From contig NZ_CP125370.1 of NCBI RefSeq assembly GCF_030034735.1, positions 1,178,001-1,242,000 on the forward strand: 64,000 nucleotides of DNA. The letters are read 5' to 3'. How positions within the stretch are numbered: the first letter of the stretch is position 1; every line of letters begins with the position of its first letter. Positions 56,680-64,000 of the stretch are shown here, in pieces. The position numbers and the translations under genes are program-made. A model generated the notes under the pieces. That model made no database searches. It saw nothing but the letters and a program-made list of their open reading frames with translations, and was not told the origin of the DNA. This stretch comes from Paenibacillus sp. RC334. GTDB taxonomy: Bacteria; Bacillota; Bacilli; Paenibacillales; Paenibacillaceae.

Positions 56680-58020
56680 TTGAAGCTATGTGTAATTGGT
56701 GCGGGGTATGTCGGACTGGTATCGGGAGTCTGTTTTGCCGCGCTCGGGAATACGGTTGTCTGTGTCGACCAGAATGAGGACAAAATTAGTCAGCTTCATG
56801 AAGGAAAAGTACCGATTTATGAGCCGGGCTTAAAAGGCTTGATCCAGGATAATGTCGAGCAGGGACGCCTGACCTTTACAACAGATACCACATCTGCGGT
56901 AGAGGGAGCGGAGATTGTTATTTTGGCGGTCGGTACGCCTTCGTTGCCGGGCGGGGAAGCGAACCTGTCCTATATTGAAGGAGCCGCACGCGAGGTGGCA
57001 GACGCCATGAATGGCTACAAAGTGATTGTCACCAAAAGCACGGTGCCTGTCGGAACCAATGATCGTATTCACAGCCTGATCGCGAGCCGCACGAACTACT
57101 CTTTTGGCGTGGCTTCGGTTCCTGAATTTTTACGCGAAGGCTCGGCGGTAGCAGATACGCTCCAGCCGGACCGCATCGTGATCGGGGCATCCGACCCTCA
57201 TGTCGCCGCTGTGCTGTGTACGCTGCATGAGCCGCTGACGACAAATATTTTGACCACAGATATCCGTTCGGCGGAGATGATCAAGTACGCGTCGAACGCT
57301 TTTTTGGCGACTAAAATTTCGTTTATTAATGAGATTGCGAATATTTGTGAAAAAGTGGGCGCAGACGTTACGCGTGTGGCACACGGCATGGGGCTGGATC
57401 AGCGGATCGGTTCCTCTTTTCTGTCCGCAGGCATCGGCTATGGCGGCTCTTGTTTTCCCAAGGATACACAGGCGCTGATCCAAATTGCGGGCAATGTGGA
57501 TTATGAATTCAAGCTGCTGAAATCGGTGGTGGAAGTGAATCAGGGGCAGCGCTTTAATGTGTTACGCAAGCTGGAAGAAGCGCTGGGTGATCTGGAAGGA
57601 GCCACGATTGGCATATGGGGGCTGGCGTTCAAGCCGAATACAGATGATGTAAGAGATGCTCCAGCGCTGGATATTATGCAGTCGCTTCTGGAAGCGGGGG
57701 CGCAAATTCGCGCGTATGACCCGGTTGCTACCGCCAACTTCCGCAAATTGCTGGACAGCTCGGAAGTGATGTGGGCCGATAGCGCACGAGAAGCGGCAGA
57801 AGGATGCGACGCGCTGTGTCTGCTGACGGAGTGGGAGGAATTTGGTGAGGTGGGGCTGGGTGAGCTGAACGAGCTTATGAAGCATCCCATTATGATCGAC
57901 GGACGCAATGTGTACCGTGAGGAGCAAATCAGACAGTCCGCCTTTGCATACTATTCTGTCGGCAGGCCGCAGATGAACAATATGGATATGGATCGTCATC
58001 GGTCTGTAATGAACCCGTAA
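56680..58020 (+). CDS. ugdH2: UDP-glucose 6-dehydrogenase (second copy)
   Basis: A TTG start at 56680 is well placed behind AAAAGGGGGAG and gives MKLCVIGAGYVGLVSG in register with UgdH1. The 446-residue enzyme keeps every key motif, including TKSTVPVGTN, PEFLREGSAVADTLQPDR, the catalytic Cys in GIGYGGSCFPKDTQAL and WGLAFKPNTDDVRDAPALD. Large stretches are identical to UgdH1, so it is a paralogue giving module 2 its own UDP-glucuronate supply. The use of TTG may lower its expression. The symbol follows the naming of the first copy. Confidence 0.94.
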   Translation: MKLCVIGAGYVGLVSGVCFAALGNTVVCVDQNEDKISQLHEGKVPIYEPGLKGLIQDNVEQGRLTFTTDTTSAVEGAEIVILAVGTPSLPGGEANLSYIEGAAREVADAMNGYKVIVTKSTVPVGTNDRIHSLIASRTNYSFGVASVPEFLREGSAVADTLQPDRIVIGASDPHVAAVLCTLHEPLTTNILTTDIRSAEMIKYASNAFLATKISFINEIANICEKVGADVTRVAHGMGLDQRIGSSFLSAGIGYGGSCFPKDTQALIQIAGNVDYEFKLLKSVVEVNQGQRFNVLRKLEEALGDLEGATIGIWGLAFKPNTDDVRDAPALDIMQSLLEAGAQIRAYDPVATANFRKLLDSSEVMWADSAREAAEGCDALCLLTEWEEFGEVGLGELNELMKHPIMIDGRNVYREEQIRQSAFAYYSVGRPQMNNMDMDRHRSVMNP

Positions 58021-58035
58021 AGGGGGAGGCTCTGT

Positions 58036-59014
58036 ATGAAACGATGGCTGAAAATAACATTAGGGGCCGCTGCATTATTGATGGTAGGTGCTTGTGCTTA
58101 CACCGCTTATGTATATCATTCCGTTCAAACGGCGGCAAATGCCATGTACCATCCGCGGAGTATCGTGCAGCCCGCCGCGATTTCTACCCTTGCAACAGGC
58201 GGAGCGGGACGCCCGGCAGTAACAAGCAACGGATCGGGCACACCCAATCCGGCGGCCATATCCCAATTCAAGCCGTTCACCGTGCTTGTGTTGGGGGTGG
58301 ACCAGCGTCCCCATGATCGGGGGCGTTCGGATACGATGATCGTCCTGTCCGTTAATCCCGCCGAAGGCACTGTGTTGATGTTCAACATCCCGCGCGATAC
58401 GCGAACGGAGCTGATCGGCAGGGGACGTGAGGACAAAATCAATCATGCCTTTGCCTTTGGCGGGGTGGACATGTCGATTCGTACGGTAGAGCATTTCTTG
58501 AATCATCCGATGGATTACTATGTGCAAATGAACATGGAAGGGTTTGCGAAAATGGTAGACCTTTTTGGGGGGAGTCGCGGTTAACAATCCGCTCGATTTT
58601 CAATATGAAGGACATCATTTTACACAGGGCAGCTTGAAACTGAACGGGACTGAGGCGTTGGCCTATGCCCGGATGCGTTTTGATGATCCGCGCGGGGATC
58701 TCGGGAGAAATGCCCGCCAGCGGGAGCTGCTCAAGCAAATTGTCGCACAGGCGATCAGCAAGGAAGGGCTGTTAAGGGGAAAATCGATATTGCAGGCAGC
58801 GGGGGAGCAGATCCGCACGGATATGACCTTTGAAGATATGACGACCTTCCTGACCCGGATCGGCCCGTCTCTACGGCAGACGGATATGATTGAGTTGAAG
58901 GGCCATGGAACCAAAATCAACGGAGTGTATTATTACATCGTGGATGATCAGGAACGCCAGCGTATCCGTGGACTGATGGAGAAGCATTTGCTTACCACAG
59001 CCATATCACCTTAG
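58036..59014 (+). pseudogene. LytR-CpsA-Psr (LCP) family ligase, split by one frameshift
   Basis: AAGGGGGAGG precedes the ATG. Two frames (58036-58584 and from about 58572 to 59014) join into an LCP protein of about 325 residues: membrane anchor at about 7-27, VLVLGVDQRPHDRGRSDTMI, NIPRDTRTEL, DKINHAFAFGG, ALAYARMRFDDPRGDLGR-NARQ. The break is in a run of six G (58567-58572); with five G it reads VDLFGG-VAVNNPLDF. LCP enzymes transfer lipid-linked polymers to peptidoglycan, so this is the candidate for anchoring EPS to the wall. The extra base may be a sequencing error. Confidence 0.85.
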
Positions 59015-59075
59015 GCTTGTCCCACATACATCTGTAGTGTTCAGTAGAATGTGCAACTGAGGGGAGGGGCGATTT

Positions 59076-59567
59076 GTGCTGTTCAGAAGAAGAGCGGTTT
59101 CCGCGTTCGTCCGCAAGCTGCTGTATTTTGCATTGATATGTGGGCTGTTATGGCTGCTGTGGCTGGGTCTGGGCGGGGTGATGTCTACGGGTGAGGGCGA
59201 TCAGGCGGTTGAAGCGCTGAATGAGTTCTATATGATGGAGCAAGCAGGTAATTTCGGAGGCTCCTGGGAGCTTTTTCATCCACAAATGAAGAAGAGATTT
59301 GAAAAATCCACGTATGTACAGCAGCGTGCGCATGTGTTTATGCAGGATATGGGGACGGATACGTTCACATTCGAGCTGGGAGAGCCGCAGGCTGAATATG
59401 ATATTCGCACAGAGCAGAGTGGAGACGAGTTGGGAAAGGCGTATCGCATTACGGTTACCCAGCATTACAAGACCCGGTTCGGCACTTTTGAAATCGTACA
59501 GCCTTGTTATGTGACGCAGGAAGGTGAAGAGTGGCGGGTACTCTGGATATACAAGGATAAGGAATAG
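59076..59567 (+). CDS. Membrane-anchored hypothetical protein (NTF2-like)
   Basis: GGGGAGGGG precedes the GTG start. The 163-residue protein has one N-terminal membrane segment (LLYFALICGLLWLLWLGLGG, about 15-34) and an extracytoplasmic domain beginning DQAVEALNEFYMMEQAGNFGGSWELFHPQM, with a helix-plus-beta pattern like small NTF2-fold domains, ending VTQEGEEWRVLWIYK. No catalytic motif is seen. It may be the last gene of the EPS operon or a separate gene; the -10-like TACAAT at about 59600 belongs to the next operon. Confidence 0.7.
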   Translation: MLFRRRAVSAFVRKLLYFALICGLLWLLWLGLGGVMSTGEGDQAVEALNEFYMMEQAGNFGGSWELFHPQMKKRFEKSTYVQQRAHVFMQDMGTDTFTFELGEPQAEYDIRTEQSGDELGKAYRITVTQHYKTRFGTFEIVQPCYVTQEGEEWRVLWIYKDKE

Positions 59568-59675
59568 ATGGACGCGGTGTTTCTAACAGGTTAAATATGG
59601 TACAATACTTCCAAAACCGGAAATGAACAGCAAAATAGAATAGAGCTTCACTCCGGATGGAAGGAGTTTCATAGC

Positions 59676-60596
59676 ATGCAGCAAGCGACAGGACAGCTTC
59701 CCGTCATACGTATGGAGGGTGTGAGTAAAATCATTTCTTCAAAAGCGATTGTGGACGATCTGACGCTGGAGGTTCCAGCGGGGCAGGTATTTGGTTTCCT
59801 CGGACCGAACGGTGCGGGAAAAACAACCACCATCCGTATGATGGTTGGCCTGATTTCGATCAGTAAAGGCGATATCCATATTTGTGGAGACAGCATCAAA
59901 ACCGATTTTGAAAAGGCTGTTTCCCACATTGGTGCGATTGTGGAGAACCCGGAGATGTACAAATTTCTGACCGGTTATCAAAATTTGCAGCATTTTGCGA
60001 GAATGTCATCGGGGGTGACCAGGGAGCGCATAGATGAGGCGATCCGTTTGGTAGGACTCGGGAACCGGATTCACGATAAAGTCAAAACCTACTCGCTCGG
60101 AATGCGGCAGAGACTCGGGGTAGCACAGGCGATCTTGCATCGGCCAAAGCTGCTCGTGCTGGACGAGCCGACCAACGGGTTGGACCCGCAGGGTATCCGC
60201 GAGCTGAGGGATTATTTGCGGCAGTTGAGCCGGAGCGAGGGAATTACAATATTTGTATCGAGTCATTTGTTGTCCGAAATGGAGCTGATGTGCGACCGTG
60301 TCGCCATTATCCAAAGCGGACGGCTGATTGACATCAAGCAGCTAAAGAGCACAGGTGGAGAGGCCCAGACGGCGGAAATTGCTTTTGAAGTGAATGATGC
60401 CCAGCAAGCCTATGCGCTTGCCGGTGCAGGGCGCGTCGAAGGCAACCAACTGCTGCTGCATCTGGAGCGGGAGCAGATAGCAGACATGAACAGCCTTCTT
60501 ACTGCAAATGGAGTCAAGGTATATGCGATTCGTCCGGTGGCCCGTACGCTGGAAGATCAATTCTTGGAAGTGACGGGAGGCGGGTCCATTGGCTGA
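59676..60596 (+). CDS. ABC exporter ATP-binding protein (CcmA/BcrA type)
   Basis: The 306-residue protein has a complete nucleotide-binding domain: Walker A FGFLGPNGAGKTTTIRMM, a Q loop at GAIVENPEMYKF, signature YSLGMRQRLGVAQAIL, Walker B LLVLDEPTNGLDPQGIREL, and the switch His in FVSSHLLSEME. The C-terminal about 85 residues are the usual regulatory end of drug- or antibiotic-type exporters. It overlaps the permease gene by 8 bases. Its substrate is unknown; bacitracin-type relatives act in peptide resistance. Confidence 0.93.
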   Translation: MQQATGQLPVIRMEGVSKIISSKAIVDDLTLEVPAGQVFGFLGPNGAGKTTTIRMMVGLISISKGDIHICGDSIKTDFEKAVSHIGAIVENPEMYKFLTGYQNLQHFARMSSGVTRERIDEAIRLVGLGNRIHDKVKTYSLGMRQRLGVAQAILHRPKLLVLDEPTNGLDPQGIRELRDYLRQLSRSEGITIFVSSHLLSEMELMCDRVAIIQSGRLIDIKQLKSTGGEAQTAEIAFEVNDAQQAYALAGAGRVEGNQLLLHLEREQIADMNSLLTANGVKVYAIRPVARTLEDQFLEVTGGGSIG

Positions 60597-61371
60597 CTTC
60601 TTCAAGCTGGTACATAACGAAAATCTTAAAATTTACTTGCGTGTACGGACGTGGATTATGCTAGGGCTGCTGGCGGTCATCACGGCTGTGATTCCGATGC
60701 TGATTGCCCTGGTTTCCGATCAGGTCAGCGTGTGGGATGGTATCGTGTTGACGGCGATGTTTACATTTTTCCTCAATACGACGTTTACGGTCATTGTAGC
60801 GGCTGATTCGGTGGCGGGTGAATTTACATGGGGAACCATCAAGCTGCTGCTTATCCGCCCTTGGACCCGCAGCAAAATTCTTTTGTCCAAATATATATCG
60901 GTCATCCTGTTCAGTTTGCTCGGAACGTTCATTTTAATAGCGATGGTTACGCTGTCCTCTTGGCTGATGTTATCCAAAGATACGCCAGCCGGTTCGATTC
61001 CGCCGTTCAGTGATCCGTTTTCTTATGTAACACTGAACTTCTTGTACAGCTATATCGCTCTATTCGTGACCATCGCCTTTGCTTTTATGCTGTCCGCTGT
61101 TTTTCGTTCCAGCGCCTTGGCGATTGGCCTGTCTTTGTTCATGATGTTCACCAAAACAATCTATAATTCAATCGGTTTGTTTAGTACAGATCGTTATGAA
61201 TGGACCAAATACGTGCTGTTTACGCATATGGACCTGAAAAAATATCTCGAAATGCCGCCGGGCACGGTAAGTTCTGGTTTGACCTTTTCGCTCACCGTGC
61301 TGGCTGCCTATTATGTAATTTTTATCGCAATTGCCTGGGTAGTTTTTGTAAAACGGGATGTTTCAACCTAA
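60589..61371 (+). CDS. ABC-2 type permease
   Basis: A TTG start at 60589 with GGGAGGCGGG upstream fits the overlap with the ATPase gene. The 260-residue protein has six predicted membrane segments: TWIMLGLLAVITAVIPMLIALV, the conserved VAGEFTWGTIKLLLIRPWTRSKILLSKYI coupling region, YSYIALFVTIAFAFMLSAVF and a last helix at about 235-252. It forms the exporter with the upstream ATPase. Confidence 0.92.
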   Translation: MADFFKLVHNENLKIYLRVRTWIMLGLLAVITAVIPMLIALVSDQVSVWDGIVLTAMFTFFLNTTFTVIVAADSVAGEFTWGTIKLLLIRPWTRSKILLSKYISVILFSLLGTFILIAMVTLSSWLMLSKDTPAGSIPPFSDPFSYVTLNFLYSYIALFVTIAFAFMLSAVFRSSALAIGLSLFMMFTKTIYNSIGLFSTDRYEWTKYVLFTHMDLKKYLEMPPGTVSSGLTFSLTVLAAYYVIFIAIAWVVFVKRDVST

Positions 61372-61385
61372 ATTCTGAAAGCAGT

Positions 61386-61428
61386 AAAAAGGACGTGTTA
61401 AATGGCTATCCATTTGCACGTCCTTTTT
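61386..61428. terminator. Bidirectional intrinsic terminator
   Basis: AAAAAGGACGTG pairs with CACGTCCTTTTT around a 19-base loop. It serves the ABC exporter operon and could also end the minus-strand bactofilin operon. Apart from the permease remnant, the gap from 61372 to 61790 shows nothing else. Confidence 0.85.
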
Positions 61429-61580
61429 GCACTGTTTTGGCGCTTGTATCTATACAATTACCGCTACAGATTATGCGTACCGGGGTATATTGCAACCTAT
61501 TTTCAGCAAGAATCAATCAATAGGGTCGTTTTGCGTTTAAAGAGGTAGAGAAAAACAGATCAGAAGGGGGTGCTGCATGA

Positions 61581-61784
61581 TATGCTGCCCTGCTGTTTAT
61601 TTTCTCATGGGGTGTATGGCCTACGCTGCGTGATCAGGTAACGAATTTATTTGAAAATGCGCCGAAGCTCATTAGCAGTCTGGTTGATCAATTGAGCCAA
61701 AGGCGGCATAATCAATCCTTGAGACAAGTGCTGCCTCTGGGTGAAGATCCGCTGTCACGACTGTCGGAGGATAGGATGGAGTAA
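61581..61784 (+). pseudogene. Remnant of an AI-2E-family permease
   Basis: After a TGA at 61578-61580 a 67-codon frame without a proper start reads YAALLFIFSWGVWPTLRDQ, VTNLFENAPKLISSLVDQLS, then an unrelated-looking end, to a TAA at 61784. The hydrophobic helix followed by P-x-L-RDQ and a NAPKLISSL amphipathic segment is typical of the region after the first helices of AI-2E (UPF0118) transporters. The rest of such a gene is absent, so I read it as a deletion remnant. Confidence 0.4.
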
Positions 61785-61790
61785 ATGGAA

Positions 61791-62252
61791 TTATCCCGTC
61801 TCTGATTGCAGGTTTGCTTGACTGGTATCTCTGTCTTTGCGAGTACCGGATTGTGTTTCAAGATCAGAACCGTCAGTTGAAGCAGACGGTTCTGCGTCTT
61901 TCGTGCGGATCATCTGACTCGTACCGTCCAGTACGCCGCCTTCGGAGATGACCAGCGCGGCGGCGGCTACATTACCGTACAGTTCGCCCGTAGGCGTGAT
62001 CGTCAGCCGTCCCTCTGTGGTGATGCTGCCGAATACCTTGCCGGCCAGGATGACGTCTTGTGCGATGATATCCGAACGCACAACAGCAGATTCCCCGATC
62101 ACGACGGCGTGAGTGCTGCGGATATCGCCCTGAAAATGGCCATCAATCCGAATATTGGCCTCAGCCTCAATCGTACCTTCAAAGCTGGTGCCGTTAGCCA
62201 ACAGCGTATCGGTCGCAGGAGCGGCCAGCTTTTTTTTGGAGTCCTTGAACAT
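61791..62252 (-). CDS. Bactofilin (polymer-forming cytoskeletal protein)
   Basis: The start at 62252 follows GGAGG with 8 bases spacing on the minus strand; a longer frame to 62285 precedes that site. The 153-residue protein has a short N-terminal tail, then the right-handed beta-helix bactofilin core (about residues 18-115: GTSFEGTIEAEANIRIDGHF, GDIRSTHAVVIGESAVV, DVILAGKVFGSITTEGRLTI, GELYGNVAAAALVISEGGVL), and a polar C-terminal tail. Bactofilins self-assemble into filaments and place wall-modifying enzymes; the M23 peptidase gene directly upstream is the usual partner. Confidence 0.92.
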   Translation of the reverse strand: MFKDSKKKLAAPATDTLLANGTSFEGTIEAEANIRIDGHFQGDIRSTHAVVIGESAVVRSDIIAQDVILAGKVFGSITTEGRLTITPTGELYGNVAAAALVISEGGVLDGTSQMIRTKDAEPSASTDGSDLETQSGTRKDRDTSQANLQSETG

Positions 62253-62297
62253 GTTGTTTTCCTCCAATCCTTTTATTGTAAGCATTTTGCAAAATCC

Positions 62298-63329
62298 TCA
62301 TTGTACATACAGTAACGGATCGACAGGCTGACTATGCTTGACGATCTGAAAATGAAGATGAGGCCCCGTGCTTCTTCCCGTGCTTCCCAGAAGGCCGATG
62401 GTCTGTCCTTTACGGACTCGTTCCCCCGGAGTCACCTGCATACCGCTCAGGTGCATATACCAGGACTGGAATCCGTCAGGATGCTGGATGATAATGCACT
62501 TGCCCCGTGCCCCGCTGGAGGCTGCCTCCAGCACGGTGCCCGCTCCTGCGGCATAGACGGGATCACCCGTTTGTCCGGCAATATCCATGCCCGAATGGAA
62601 AGCCGATTTGCCCGTAAACGGATCGCTGCGATAGCCGAAGCTGGAGGTCATCTGGCGTGAACTGACAGGCCAGGCCGAAGGCTTGCCTTGTTCGGCAAGC
62701 GCCAGTCTGCGGGTCTGGAGCAACTGTGCGGCTTGCTTCTGCTCAAGGTTCTGCTGTACGGCGTTCGCCTGCTGAATAGAGCGGGGAACCGTGCGCTCTA
62801 CCGTGTCCAGCAGGGATTCGATTTCCTGAAAATCATCCATGGCTTGACGAGTAAGCATGGCTGTATTTTCATGTACTGTAATCAATTCACCCCCGGTATA
62901 GCCGGAGGCATCCCAGGAGAGTGGGGTCATGGCCGCTTTGCTGCTACTGGTGGCAGAGGATTTTCCGTATTTACGAATAAATTGCTGCATTTGCTGCTCC
63001 AGTTCCGTTACACGCTGGAGGCGTTCGCGAATACTGGTGGCCTGATTCGTCAGCTTCATGACTTCGCGGCGCAGTCGCCCGATTGCCGCATCCTTGTCCG
63101 CTACCGTAACCTCCATCTGCAAGCTCTGGACAGCAAGATTCGTTTCCATTTGGGAGATAATATGGGAAGAACGGATTTGCAGCCCGATCACGAGTGTAGA
63201 GATGGACGCGATCACAAGGGTCGGGACGAGAATGACAGCGGCTGTAGAGCATTGTAGCTGCTTGGGCGGTTGCTGTGCATCTCGAATGACGAGCAAGGTC
63301 ATCCGGCGATTTAGGCTTCCTTTTTTCAT
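62298..63329 (-). CDS. M23-family endopeptidase with membrane anchor and coiled coil
   Basis: AAGGAG on the minus strand precedes the ATG. The 343-residue protein has a membrane segment at about 28-50 (AAVILVPTLVIASISTLVIG), a coiled coil at about 60-120 and a C-terminal LytM/M23 domain: FGYRSDPFTGKSAFHSGMDI with the zinc His and Asp, PVYAAGAGTVLEA, IIIQHPDGFQSWYMHLSGM, TGRSTGPHLHFQIV with the HxH. It is a zinc endopeptidase of peptidoglycan cross-links or an activator of amidases. It is cotranscribed with the bactofilin gene, 45 bases away. Confidence 0.93.
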   Translation of the reverse strand: MKKGSLNRRMTLLVIRDAQQPPKQLQCSTAAVILVPTLVIASISTLVIGLQIRSSHIISQMETNLAVQSLQMEVTVADKDAAIGRLRREVMKLTNQATSIRERLQRVTELEQQMQQFIRKYGKSSATSSSKAAMTPLSWDASGYTGGELITVHENTAMLTRQAMDDFQEIESLLDTVERTVPRSIQQANAVQQNLEQKQAAQLLQTRRLALAEQGKPSAWPVSSRQMTSSFGYRSDPFTGKSAFHSGMDIAGQTGDPVYAAGAGTVLEAASSGARGKCIIIQHPDGFQSWYMHLSGMQVTPGERVRKGQTIGLLGSTGRSTGPHLHFQIVKHSQPVDPLLYVQ

Positions 63330-63456
63330 AATCGCTCCTTTCTGGACATCGCTCCTATCCTATAGTGCTTGGTTACTATCTATTCAGCTTAAGGGGCAAA
63401 CATGTCAAAAAAATTGGAGCTTGGTATAAAACGTAGATGTATAAGGAGGCTTAAAC

Positions 63457-64000
63457 ATGCTGTGGTTGCTGTTGGTTTTAATTGTTTTTATTTTTCAGAC
63501 CGGGACGATCCTGCTCTTTGAATTTCGCAAGCCGTCCAAGGCGGTAGCCTGGCTATTTATTTTGTTCTGCTTCCCGCTTATCGGCTTTGTCGTGTACTAC
63601 TTTGTTGCACAGGATTATAAGAAGCGCAAAATGGTGCGAAAAGGGGGATCACAGCTGTTTCGTGAATTCCGCGAGCGCCTATGGTCGCAATCGAGGGTGA
63701 TTGAGAATGTGGAACAAATGCATAATCCTCATTTCAAGCAACAAGAGCGTCTCTTTAACCAGCTCATCCGTATGTCGGAAAATCCGTTGACCGGCTGCAA
63801 TCGCACACATGTGCTAACGAATGGGGAGGAAACCTTCGAGGCGATGCTGACAGCGCTGGAACGGGCGCAGCATCATATCCATGTAGAGTTTTACATATTC
63901 CGGGCGGACGACATCGGTATCCGGTTTCAGGAGGTCATGATCCGCAAGGCGCGCGAGGGTGTGAAGGTTCGATTCGTGGTGGACGGCGTGGGGAGCTACA
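63457..64000 (+). CDS. Cardiolipin synthase, 3'-truncated by window edge
   Basis: ATAAGGAGG precedes the ATG at 63457, and the frame stays open to the last base (181 codons visible). Two N-terminal membrane segments (LLLVLIVFIFQTGTILLF and AWLFILFCFPLIGFVVYYFV) are followed by NPLTGCNRTHVLTNGEETFE and the first phospholipase-D region HHIHVEFYIFRADDIG, IRKAREGVKVRFVVDGVGSY. This is the PLDNc/PLD pattern of bacterial cardiolipin synthases, which join two phosphatidylglycerols. The HKD motifs lie beyond the window. Confidence 0.93.
   Translation, partial: MLWLLLVLIVFIFQTGTILLFEFRKPSKAVAWLFILFCFPLIGFVVYYFVAQDYKKRKMVRKGGSQLFREFRERLWSQSRVIENVEQMHNPHFKQQERLFNQLIRMSENPLTGCNRTHVLTNGEETFEAMLTALERAQHHIHVEFYIFRADDIGIRFQEVMIRKAREGVKVRFVVDGVGSY

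Overview
The window looks like a chromosomal segment of a Paenibacillus, most probably Paenibacillus polymyxa or a close relative. This rests on the Firmicute-style Shine-Dalgarno sequences, the protein families, and above all an exopolysaccharide (EPS) locus whose gene order matches the pepA-pepV / galU / ugdH / manC / fcl / gmd cluster known from P. polymyxa. No database search was possible, so the species call and the pep letters rest on recalled gene order.

Layout. (1) 1-3945: right end of a prophage or phage-like element: truncated tail fibre gene, two small phage genes, holin, GH25 endolysin. (2) 3946-4836: no intact gene, but the minus strand carries the wreck of one or two unrecognised genes. 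(3) 4837-16093: ordinary chromosome: a peptide/nickel-type ABC importer (binding protein and two permeases, no ATPases), an HD-domain dGTPase-like protein, a luciferase-like monooxygenase, an RNA-methyltransferase-like protein, a 2-hydroxyacid dehydrogenase (minus strand), ThpR, a SleB-like cell-wall hydrolase and a UPF0173 metallohydrolase. (4) 16094-23389: gltB without its small subunit, then a NarL-type histidine kinase and response regulator. (5) 23715-59014: the EPS locus, about 35 kb, all on the plus strand except one XRE regulator. (6) 59076-64000: a small membrane-anchored protein, an ABC-2 exporter, a permease remnant, a bactofilin with an M23 peptidase (minus strand), and the start of a cardiolipin synthase.

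The EPS locus is two modules. Module 1 (23715-44576) has chain-length protein PepA, BY-kinase-like PepB, GalU, initiating transferase PepC, glycosyltransferases PepD/F/I/J/K/L, two polymerase-like proteins PepE and PepG, flippase PepH, UDP-glucose dehydrogenase, ManC and two secreted or anchored glycosidases. Module 2 (45802-59014) repeats the set: PepO/PepP/PepQ, GDP-fucose synthesis (Gmd, Fcl), flippase PepR, PepS-V, a second UDP-glucose dehydrogenase and an LCP-family wall ligase. It has no polymerase of its own. An XRE repressor with two matched operators sits at the module boundary.

Most interesting: a c-di-GMP-I (GEMM) riboswitch directly before the GH26 mannanase, whose closing stem contains the gene's Shine-Dalgarno sequence; and four copies of an unrecognised cloverleaf-like element of about 115-160 bp, arranged as two inverted pairs in the two largest gaps of the EPS locus, with stems that change sequence but keep pairing. 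Three genes (pepE, pepN, LCP) are each broken by one apparent extra base, two of them in runs of six G: either sequencing error or slippage. No rRNA, tRNA, CRISPR array or intact insertion sequence was seen.
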